Of a stretch of 20,665 bases of DNA, positions 6,791 to 12,218 are shown piece after piece. The notes beneath the pieces are model-generated. The model worked only from the letters and a program-made list of their open reading frames with translations, was not told where the DNA came from and did not search any database. This stretch comes from Bdellovibrionaceae bacterium UBA5009 (GTDB lineage Bacteria > Bdellovibrionota > Bdellovibrionia > Bdellovibrionales > Bdellovibrionaceae): contig DGYJ01000020.1 in NCBI GenBank assembly GCA_002396665.1, positions 10,658 through 31,322 of the forward strand, written 5' to 3'. Numbering within the stretch: the first letter of the stretch is position 1; each line of letters begins with the position of its first letter. The translations under genes and the position numbers were made by a program.

Positions 6791-7396
6791 TCAAATTTTC
6801 AACGAATTAGGTATTTTAGCAAGAAAGGATTTGCTCAAAAATATTGACCAACCCAAAAGAATGTAAAAACTGATTGTTCCGTAGGTTGATCGAATCAAAA
6901 GAGCTTCTTCGATAGAGTATTTTTCAGCGACAAAAAAGTAGATAATAGCTTTCACGAAAAAATAGCCAACCCATATCAGTGTCAGCCAGCGGCATCGCTG
7001 GATTCGCTCAGCTGTCATTTCTTTGTTACCATCACGTTTTTCTGTGAACTCTTGGATCAATGTTTTCTCCGTCCATAAGCTCGCACCAAAGAAAAATGCA
7101 GTCACAAGATTGGTGACCGTCGGTTCAAATTTAAAAAACATTGGATTTTCAAGAATAAGATCGGCGAGTCCAAATACAATAGTCATTCCTGCAGAAAATT
7201 TGAAGAAACTTGAAAACGGCTGCTTTTTCACCAAGAGGTAGAGGACTTCGACCATAGTGAAACCTATAGCGCAAACTATTGCTGGCTTAAGGCCGTAGTA
7301 ATGGTTGGCTGCATAAAAAATGATTAATGGACCAAAGTTCTTCAAAAGGTACACAGTAAGTTCAATTGGATTCTTTTGTGTGTCTTGCAAGGTCAT
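6791..7396 (-). CDS. YciB/IspZ-like inner-membrane protein
   Basis: The 201-residue polytopic protein has about five hydrophobic spans. The opening FGPLIIFYAANHYYGLKPAI and the middle SAGMTIVFGLADLILENPMFFKFEPTVTN resemble the YciB (intracellular septation protein A) family of about 180 residues. In Escherichia coli YciB is linked to envelope integrity and septation. The ribosome site AAGGAAA precedes the ATG. It lies in a minus-strand run, 33 bases after the methyltransferase and 6 bases before the toroid gene. Another YciB-related family is possible. Confidence 0.62.
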   Translation of the reverse strand: MTLQDTQKNPIELTVYLLKNFGPLIIFYAANHYYGLKPAIVCAIGFTMVEVLYLLVKKQPFSSFFKFSAGMTIVFGLADLILENPMFFKFEPTVTNLVTAFFFGASLWTEKTLIQEFTEKRDGNKEMTAERIQRCRWLTLIWVGYFFVKAIIYFFVAEKYSIEEALLIRSTYGTISFYILLGWSIFLSKSFLAKIPNSLKI

Positions 7397-7429
7397 ATCG
7401 TTTCCTTGTTGTTCTTCAGTTTACAGCAC

Positions 7430-8020
7430 TTAATTTTTATGGCGATAAATCAATCTACAAACTCTTTTTCCAGAGCTAGCACTGATTTTATCTTCAAAGT
7501 GAATTATATTTTCTTTTGCGAAGTGTTTTAGAACTTCGTCGGGTTCAAATGCTGAGTAGAGCCTGCCATCATTGTGTCGCATATCGCTTCCCTCAGTGAC
7601 TCTCCACGAGAGATACAAAATTCCATCATTATTTAAAATTCTTTTCAAACTAGCAATGCAAGCTGGAATCTTGCTGGATGGCAGATGCATGATAACTGTT
7701 TCGCATAAAATATTATCAAACTTTTCATCTATTTCTTTTGATTCAGGAAAAAACGCCTGGCTAAAATTAATTTCAGGATAGTCTGCGGAAGCAATTTTCA
7801 GCAAATCTGAACTTGCGTCAAAACCTTGAGTCTTGAATCCATTTTTATGCATCCAATAAGTGTCACGGCCATTGCCACACCCAATATCCGCCGTCTTTTG
7901 GTTAGCAATGAAGTATTTCTTTATTAAATCATACATATCAGAAGGCTCAGGCTGAGAGAGCCAATCCTGACTGTACCCCGTTGCTTTCGTTGAATAGGCT
8001 TTTAATGTTCTTTCGTCCAT
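7430..8020 (-). CDS. Class I SAM-dependent methyltransferase
   Basis: The 196-residue Rossmann-fold methyltransferase has motif I ADIGCGNGRDT (45-54), an acidic residue ending strand 2 (GFDAS, D68), motif IV FDNILCETVIMHLP (101-114) and the post-motif LKRILNNDGILYLSW (125-139). The fold matches the UbiE/Tellurite-resistance-like small-molecule group; the substrate is unknown. There are 54 bases to the upstream antitoxin gene on the same strand, so read-through from the toxin-antitoxin promoter is possible. Confidence 0.9.
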   Translation of the reverse strand: MDERTLKAYSTKATGYSQDWLSQPEPSDMYDLIKKYFIANQKTADIGCGNGRDTYWMHKNGFKTQGFDASSDLLKIASADYPEINFSQAFFPESKEIDEKFDNILCETVIMHLPSSKIPACIASLKRILNNDGILYLSWRVTEGSDMRHNDGRLYSAFEPDEVLKHFAKENIIHFEDKISASSGKRVCRLIYRHKN

Positions 8021-8074
8021 ATATTTTCCATTCCTAAAGTCTATCTATCCACTTATCGTTTGTAAGGCTATCCG

Positions 8075-8356
8075 CTACGCAGACCGCTTCGCAATAATCC
8101 GATATTCATAGCCAAGCTGTCGCAAGATTCCGAACAAGATCTCAAAGGTCACTTTTGCAGTGCCAATACGTGATTCAATTTGCGCGATTCGACCTTGGGT
8201 TACCCCGATTTTTTTTGCTAAAGCAGCTTGTGAGATGTGCTTGTCTTTACGGGCTTTTTTGATCAGCTCAATCAAACGCTGTTTCTCTCGTGCCTCATCT
8301 GCATCAATGCCTAATGACTTAGCTAACTCATCTACAGACATTTCTTTGTAAGCCAT
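8075..8356 (-). CDS. HigA-type XRE antitoxin
   Basis: The 93-residue protein has a Cro/CI HTH at about residues 39-72 (HISQAALAKKIGVTQGRIAQIES) after a short helical N-terminus, then the C-terminal strand YRIIAKRSA. It starts 3 bases after the toxin stop, the toxin-first order typical of higBA. It probably neutralises the toxin and represses the operon through the palindrome at 8713-8752. The charged residues 21-37 may contact the toxin. Confidence 0.88.
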   Translation of the reverse strand: MAYKEMSVDELAKSLGIDADEAREKQRLIELIKKARKDKHISQAALAKKIGVTQGRIAQIESRIGTAKVTFEILFGILRQLGYEYRIIAKRSA

Positions 8357-8359
8357 AAT

Positions 8360-8692
8360 TTAAATCTCCCTTATTCTTTTTAATACCAAATCGATTTCTT
8401 TACTTGGCAATTCTTGAGTTTTCTTTTTAAAGGCGTGAACAAAATAAATTCCGTCTGACTTTTTGATAAAATAAAAAAATCGAAAAGCCCCTGTCCGGTC
8501 TTTCAATCTCAACTCATGCAATCCTTTTGCAACAGAACTGAGATTTCGACTCAGAGGCATCGACAGGTTCTGGCCCTGTTCAAGTAAAATTACCGCATCT
8601 AAAAACTCTGATTTTAGATCCTGATTCAAATCGAATAAGAACTCTTCAACAGGTGATCTTCCAGATCCAGACAAATAGAACTTAACTTTCAC
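8360..8692 (-). CDS. HigB/Gp49-type mRNA interferase toxin
   Basis: The 110-residue RelE-superfamily toxin of the phage-derived Gp49-like/HigB group is recognised by the SPVEEFL start, the KGLHELRLKDRTGAFRFFYF core (about 56-75), FVHAFKKKTQELPSKEI and a final helix rich in K and R. Family members cleave ribosome-bound mRNA. The start codon is GTG at 8692, with AGAGG about 10 bases ahead; a nearby ATG is out of frame. A weak start keeps toxin yield below antitoxin yield. Confidence 0.9.
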   Translation of the reverse strand: MKVKFYLSGSGRSPVEEFLFDLNQDLKSEFLDAVILLEQGQNLSMPLSRNLSSVAKGLHELRLKDRTGAFRFFYFIKKSDGIYFVHAFKKKTQELPSKEIDLVLKRIREI

Positions 8693-8712
8693 GAACCATT
8701 ACCTCTCGCATA

Positions 8713-8752
8713 AACATTAGCATTAACTAATATATTAGTCAATGCTAATGTT
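8713..8752. promoter_or_regulatory. 40-bp palindromic operator of the toxin-antitoxin operon
   Basis: The element is symmetrical about 8732/8733: arms AACATTAGCATT (8713-8724) and AATGCTAATGTT (8741-8752) flank the palindrome ACTAATATATTAGT (8726-8739). Only one of 20 base pairs is mismatched (A8725 against C8740). It ends 21 bases before the toxin start codon. This is the natural site for HigA or the HigBA complex to bind. Confidence 0.8.
8714..8742 (-). promoter_or_regulatory. Candidate promoter of the toxin-antitoxin operon
   Basis: On the minus strand TTGACT (8742-8737) and TAATGT (8719-8714) are separated by 17 bases. The -35 box matches 5 of 6 consensus bases; the -10 box is weak. Both lie inside the 40-bp palindrome, so repressor binding would block polymerase directly. 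Confidence 0.45.
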
Positions 8753-8769
8753 GGCTTTTGATAAGCCAA
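8751..8769. other. Hairpin TTGGCTT/AAGCCAA
   Basis: TTGGCTT (8751-8757) pairs perfectly with AAGCCAA (8763-8769) around five bases. It abuts the toxin-antitoxin operator on its upstream side. Its role is unknown; it could be a bidirectional barrier to transcription entering the operon. Confidence 0.35.
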
Positions 8770-9030
8770 AAAGTAAGGATAAATTATTGAAATTACGGGG
8801 TATCGTGCAGATACCTCCAATTTCCGATGGTTCTGTTCTTTGTTCTAAAAGTAAAAATCAAAAAATAAAAACAAATTAATGCCTTAGAGACATCTAAGGT
8901 GTCTCAAATGTCTTTACTGTCCGGTTTCCAAGATTGAAATCCACCCTGTGGACAGAAAGCTCCATGGTTTCAGGTGTTTAGATGGCTAAATTTGATGATG
9001 TATAAAAATAGAAGACGAATGGAGGTCAAA

Positions 9031-9204
9031 ATGGAAAAGAAAATTAATATCCCTAAAAAGGGCGCAGCAAGAAAATGGGCAAAAAGACTGAAGGAGCTTG
9101 GAGAGCAGGATCCACCCGAAGAGTTAATGAAAAAAATTAATCAAATGGATCAAAATAAAAAAGTAGCTTCTTCTGTCCAGCCAAAAAAAGAATTGGATCT
9201 TTAA
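9031..9204 (+). CDS. Putative small antitoxin upstream of PIN toxin
   Basis: The 57-residue, lysine-rich protein (MEKKINIPKKGAARKWAKRL...) is encoded directly ahead of a PIN-domain frame, with stop and start overlapping by one base (TAATG). The start at 9031 is chosen over 8974 because GGAGG sits five bases ahead. No known antitoxin fold is evident; gene size, charge, position and coupling are the evidence. It could instead be a short accessory peptide. Confidence 0.55.
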   Translation: MEKKINIPKKGAARKWAKRLKELGEQDPPEELMKKINQMDQNKKVASSVQPKKELDL

Positions 9205-9790
9205 TGAAGATTTTACGATCATTGGATGATCTGTCTAACTATTTAAAGAGTGTTGATTGCACTGTTGGCTGTCTAGCGGACACGGGATTTTTATATGGTC
9301 TTGCGTATTCAGATGATCGATTGTTTGATACAGCAAGTGACATCCAAGATATGATTTCGGAATTCAAGATTCCAATTTATGCAAATGTGATTAGTCGAAT
9401 GGAGGCGAATCTTTTAAGATTAATGAAGGCCGTTTTAAAAAAATTAGAAAGAACATCAGTAATGACTATGGCCAAAACGACTGGATGGATTTTTGCTCAA
9501 AATATGTAGGAAGGATGCTCGCTTCGGAATGGCAGATGATTGAAGACGAATTCGGTCTGAACTTTGTTGAAATCATGGAGGGCCAAATTTCAAACTTATT
9601 TAATAGCCCACTCATCTGGAAAGATATGGTCGAATTCATGGGAACATATGGGCAAAGAGCTCCAGACGCCATGATTGTTAATTTATTCTTAAAAAGCAAA
9701 TTCCCACTATTGATTACATCAGACAGTGATTTTGAATCCTGTTTTACTGATCCTATTTTGCATCAAGACAAAGCTATTTATATTTTGTAA
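9204..9790 (+). pseudogene. PIN-domain nuclease (VapC-like), interrupted by a -1 frameshift
   Basis: The first frame (9204-9509) carries the N-terminal PIN half: CLADTGFLYGLAYSDD, with the first metal-binding Asp after a hydrophobic strand, and ISRMEANL, with the conserved Glu. The second frame, open from 9395 to 9790, carries the C-terminal half: a WMDFCSKYVGRML helix and APDAMIVNL...LLITSDSDFE, with the last Asp residues. Joining them by a -1 shift gives about 195 residues. The switch must lie between 9395 and about 9445. T-TTA-AAA in the zero frame at 9434-9440 is a canonical -1 slippery heptamer, followed by more A. This may be a loss-of-function indel or a programmed or transcriptional slip. 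Confidence 0.65.
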
Positions 9791-9798
9791 TCGCAACT

Positions 9799-9954
9799 TT
9801 AAGACCACTTAACAATTCTACTTTCCACTCGCTCAAAGAAATCAATACGTACGGTTGATTTGTAATCAATGTCGAAAGACCACGACCCTTCAATTGCTTT
9901 AGAAGCTGAAGCTGGTCGGACAGTGCTGTTCACCTTAGTCTTGCATTTGATATT
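9799..9954 (-). pseudogene. Possible 3' remnant of a lost minus-strand gene
   Basis: A minus-strand frame without a start codon is open for 51 codons and ends at TAA 9799-9801. Its translation is protein-like (KAIEGSWSFDIDYKSTVRID, then FFERVESRIVKW). A stop lies just upstream, next to the hairpin at 9957-9986. It may be the C-terminal end of a beta-rich protein whose 5' part was deleted. A chance open frame of this length is not excluded. Confidence 0.3.
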
Positions 9955-9956
9955 TT

Positions 9957-9986
9957 AATCCACCGGATGTTGATATCCGGTGGATT
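9957..9986. terminator. Strong 12-bp hairpin between convergent genes
   Basis: AATCCACCGGAT (9957-9968) pairs perfectly with ATCCGGTGGATT (9975-9986) around GTTGAT. It lies 8 bases past the stop of the minus-strand gene at 9994. On the plus strand it is followed only after a gap by a T-rich tract, so it probably stops transcription from both sides with imperfect tails. Confidence 0.7.
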
Positions 9987-9993
9987 TCAAAGA

Positions 9994-10326
9994 TTATTTA
10001 TTTTTTCTGATTTCGTGACGTTCTTTGCGGTCAGCACGTAATTCTTTTTTATCGTGGTGAAGTTGAACGCGGTCTTTTTTTAAGTTTTCTTTATCTTCTT
10101 TTAATTTTTCGACTGATGCGCCTGCTTTTTTGTCCTCAATAAGTTTTTTTCTGTCTTCTTTAACTTGAGAGCGATCTTCTTTTACCTTTTTAAGGTCTTG
10201 AACGATCTCTTTTTTAATTTCGCCGACAGCAGGTGTTGCAGCCGGAGTTGCTGGTTCGCCTTGAGCCATGGCCATAGGTCCTACAAATGCGAGTAACATA
10301 ATTGCTGTTAAAGTTTGAGTTCTCAT
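9994..10326 (-). CDS. Exported, highly charged heptad-repeat protein
   Basis: The 110-residue protein has a signal peptide (1-21, ending AMAQ), an Ala/Pro/Thr linker (22-34) and a helix of alternating Lys/Arg and Asp/Glu. From about residue 46 the sequence runs in seven-residue units of the form (L/V)Kx D(R/K)xx: VKEDRSQ, VKEDRKK, LIEDKKA, then LKEDKEN, LKKDRVQ, LHHDKKE, LRADRKE. This predicts a long single or coiled-coil helix. The ribosome site AAGGAGG is strong, so expression may be high. No function is known; periplasmic spacer or chaperone-like roles are speculation. Confidence 0.82.
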   Translation of the reverse strand: MRTQTLTAIMLLAFVGPMAMAQGEPATPAATPAVGEIKKEIVQDLKKVKEDRSQVKEDRKKLIEDKKAGASVEKLKEDKENLKKDRVQLHHDKKELRADRKERHEIRKNK

Positions 10327-10482
10327 AAATAACCTCCTTTAGGTTGAGTCCAGAATAGCAAGGAGTTCTAAAAGCCTGATGAAATTAGAATTAAAAAAAA
10401 TTTAGATGCTGGCATCAAGTCCAATACAATCAATAATAAATCTATTGGATTCAAATTCTTATTTTGAGACATTTTAAGTGTT

Positions 10483-11247
10483 TTAAAGACCCTGCATTTC
10501 GATTCTAAGCTTTTTGTTGGATTCCCTAAGCTGGTCGATTTGTTGCTGTTTCGAGGTGATTGAATATTCATAGCTTCGAATTGAGCTTTCAAGGTCCCTC
10601 AGTCTATTTTGAAATTCGGGATTGGCTTGATTTCCAGCGAAGTGCCCTTGAAGACTAAGGGAATTAAGTTCGGATTGGGTGCGGTACTTATTGCCTTCTA
10701 GTCTTTGGATGTCGCGTTGAGTTTCTGAAATTGTATTTTCATTTTCGTAGATAACATTTTGAAGATATTTTTTTCGACCGCGCCCATATTCAGATAGAAA
10801 TTGGGATTCTTTATCGCCCTTACAGATCTGGTTGTAAACGCCACCTTGGGCGCCGAAAGAATATCCAGAATTTGGTTGGCAAAACTCTTGGACACCTTCT
10901 TTGTGTTTTTGAGTCAGCATTTTAAGTTCAGCAGGATCACAGAACTCATTCGTAAAGAACTGTCCTTTTTTGCCCGTGGCAAAGACCACATCCGGAAGGC
11001 AGTAATGGGCCATGCCTGCTTTGAATCCAACATCTAATTGGCCCTCATTGACCTCGTAGTCTTCTTTGCGGCAGGACTGGGTAAAGTTATCATTACTGAT
11101 GCGTTCGCCCCGTTGGGCAATGTCAAAGCCCATTTGATACCAATTGGTCTTTTCACATTGGGCTTTAAGCCCGCAGGAGCTGCACGAGTTCAATAGGGTA
11201 GACATTGATAACCACAGGGCTAATTGTAAAAAGGTTTTGAATTTCAT
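10483..11247 (-). CDS. DUF2799-like lipoprotein with C-terminal coiled coil
   Basis: The 254-residue protein has an N-terminal leader ending LLNSC (C22), a lipobox with an unusual Asn at -2. Residues about 33-165 look like DUF2799: NWYQMGFDIAQRGE, then YEVNEGQLDVGFKAGMAHYC with further Cys-containing repeats (FCDPAE, EFCQPNSGYSFGAQGG, QICKGD). Several Cys residues imply disulfides in the envelope. Residues about 168-254 are a Gln/Glu/Lys-rich helix likely to form a coiled coil. It lies upstream of, and on the same strand as, the heptad-repeat protein gene, 156 bases apart, so the two are probably separate transcripts. The function of the family is unknown. Confidence 0.75.
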   Translation of the reverse strand: MKFKTFLQLALWLSMSTLLNSCSSCGLKAQCEKTNWYQMGFDIAQRGERISNDNFTQSCRKEDYEVNEGQLDVGFKAGMAHYCLPDVVFATGKKGQFFTNEFCDPAELKMLTQKHKEGVQEFCQPNSGYSFGAQGGVYNQICKGDKESQFLSEYGRGRKKYLQNVIYENENTISETQRDIQRLEGNKYRTQSELNSLSLQGHFAGNQANPEFQNRLRDLESSIRSYEYSITSKQQQIDQLRESNKKLRIEMQGL

Positions 11248-11314
11248 GGGTTTATTCTGCGTTGGGGGACTTAAAATGTCCAGAATTGGATCTTTGAATT
11301 ATATTAAATTTCGT

Positions 11315-11343
11315 TTCACTTTCGATCTAAAATCCATTATAAC
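11315..11343 (+). promoter_or_regulatory. Sigma-70-type promoter for tRNA-His
   Basis: TTCACT (11315-11320), a 17-base spacer and TATAAC (11338-11343) give 4/6 and 5/6 consensus matches. Initiation near 11350 would leave about 14 bases of leader before the tRNA. Confidence 0.6.
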
Positions 11344-11363
11344 TGACCCTCGTCTTAAGCTGT

Positions 11364-11440
11364 GGTGGCCGTAGCTCAGTTGGTAGAGCACCGGATTGTG
11401 ATTCCGGTTGTCGCGGGTTCAAACCCCGTCGGTCACCCCA
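11364..11440 (+). tRNA. tRNA-His (anticodon GTG)
   Basis: The cloverleaf is complete. The acceptor stem is GTGGCCG 11365-11371 with CGGTCAC 11430-11436, and the extra G at -1 (11364), diagnostic for tRNA-His, sits opposite C73. The anticodon stem CCGGA/TCCGG encloses TTGTGAT with anticodon GTG. The T arm is GCGGG/CCCGT around TTCAAAC. CCA is encoded at 11438-11440. Confidence 0.97.
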
Positions 11441-11460
11441 AATTTCTTCCCAAGAAATTT
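11440..11460 (+). terminator. 9-bp hairpin directly after tRNA-His
   Basis: AAATTTCTT (11440-11448) pairs perfectly with AAGAAATTT (11452-11460) around CCC, starting at the last base of the tRNA. A U tract is absent, and the stem is A/T-rich, so it may serve as a processing signal as much as a terminator. Confidence 0.45.
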
Positions 11461-11563
11461 GAAAAGAAAGAAAAAAATAGAAGTTCTAAGTACTTAAAAT
11501 AACACAAAAGAGTTTTGAAATCTGGATCTGAAATCTTAAGAAACGTCGGCAAATTTCATTGGT

Positions 11564-11592
11564 TTGCTACATTATTGCTACAGGCTTGCTAC
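11564..11592 (+). repeat. Three TTGCTAC direct repeats with 11-bp period
   Basis: Exact copies of TTGCTAC start at 11564, 11575 and 11586, separated by ATTA and AGGC. The 11-bp period puts them on one helix face. They lie about 75 bases upstream of the small membrane protein gene that precedes an XRE regulator. The third copy continues into CTACTTTAGTAG, a small inverted repeat. This is probably an operator array. Confidence 0.7.
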
Positions 11593-11664
11593 TTTAGTAG
11601 TGGGCTGAATTTGTCTCGAAAGAGAGCCCCTCACGCTCCGTTTTTAACCAAAATGGAGAAACAT

Positions 11665-11841
11665 ATGAACGGAATTATACAATTTATTCGAAGCCTAGTG
11701 TTCATTGCCCTGATGCTGGGTGCTGCTGGTACTTTGGTTGAAGCCACTGGCCTGATAGGCCGTGAGGCTGCCAAAGCCCATCAACACGGTGGCATGAGCT
11801 TTAAGTGGATGAACCAACAGCTTGTTGGGGGTGGCAAATAG
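11665..11841 (+). CDS. Small single-span membrane protein
   Basis: The 58-residue product has one hydrophobic segment (about residues 5-26, IQFIRSLVFIALMLGAAGTLVEATG) followed by a short tail (AAKAHQHGGMSFKWMNQQLVGGGK) on the far side or in the cytoplasm. The ATG at 11665 has GGAG seven bases ahead; the longer frame from 11515 lacks a ribosome site and its extra part runs through the direct-repeat region. No family is recognised. It lies 23 bases ahead of the XRE gene and is probably co-transcribed with it. Confidence 0.65.
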   Translation: MNGIIQFIRSLVFIALMLGAAGTLVEATGLIGREAAKAHQHGGMSFKWMNQQLVGGGK

Positions 11842-11864
11842 CCCTCGGGCTTTTGCCAATCTAT

Positions 11865-12161
11865 ATGGAACAAAAATCCAAAAAAGAAGTCCTACTGTCC
11901 AAAAACTTGAACAAATTAATGAAGGCCAGAAATTTGTCTCAGGCCCAGATTGCTAGAAAGTTAAATATCAACAAAAGCACTCTTCACAATTATTGCAATG
12001 GTGTGGAGCCTCAAGGATTAATGACGGTTCGAGTCCTAGCAGATTTTTTTGAAATCTCGGTCCATGAACTGATCTATGGGGAAAAAGTTGATTCTTTAAC
12101 TCTGCGAATAAGTGGTCAGATCGAGGGGCAATTTAAGGTTCAAATCGAACGGACAAAGTAA
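11865..12161 (+). CDS. XRE-family regulator
   Basis: The 98-residue protein has a Cro/CI HTH at about residues 14-70 (NLSQAQIARKLNINKSTLHNYCNG, then FFEISVHELIYGE) and a short beta-type C-terminus (SLTLRISGQIEGQFKVQIERTK) that may mediate dimerisation. The ATG at 11865 begins a normal HTH protein; the in-frame GTG at 11805 would lie inside the preceding gene. The ribosome site is poor, so translation may depend on the upstream small gene. It is a candidate for binding the TTGCTAC array. Confidence 0.82.
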   Translation: MEQKSKKEVLLSKNLNKLMKARNLSQAQIARKLNINKSTLHNYCNGVEPQGLMTVRVLADFFEISVHELIYGEKVDSLTLRISGQIEGQFKVQIERTK

Positions 12162-12167
12162 CTATTT

Positions 12168-12196
12168 GATGGGCCCGACTGTGGCAAGGGCCCATC
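12168..12196. terminator. 9-bp GC-rich hairpin between convergent genes
   Basis: GATGGGCCC (12168-12176) pairs perfectly with GGGCCCATC (12188-12196) around 11 bases. It sits between the XRE stop (12161) and the stop of the large exported gene (12219). There is no T run, so a bidirectional, possibly Rho-assisted terminator is the best reading. Confidence 0.6.
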
Positions 12197-12218
12197 CTGT
12201 AATACTATTTAACAAGAC

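Larger units (their letters stand above)
8693..9030. other. Intergenic region between divergent toxin-antitoxin and PIN cassettes
   Basis: No convincing gene is present in these 338 bases. They hold the 40-bp operator and hairpin (8713-8769), two mutually exclusive hairpins sharing one arm (8882-8905), and a TATAAA box at 9001-9006 that may serve the plus-strand PIN cassette, although I find no matching -35 box. The middle (8835-8880) is an A-rich stretch. Confidence 0.55.

Noticed and set aside
8894..8965. Minus-strand 23-residue frame (MELSVHRVDFNLGNRTVK...)
   Set aside because: It is very short, without a clear ribosome site, and overlaps the nested hairpins. A remnant is possible but not supportable.
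10420..10449. Inverted repeat TCCAATA/TATTGGA between the heptad-repeat and lipoprotein genes
   Set aside because: It is a 7-bp match with a 16-base loop in A/T-rich DNA, with no T run; easily due to chance.
11515..11664. N-terminal extension of the small membrane protein
   Set aside because: It would translate through the phased direct repeats and has no ribosome site, while the ATG at 11665 has one.
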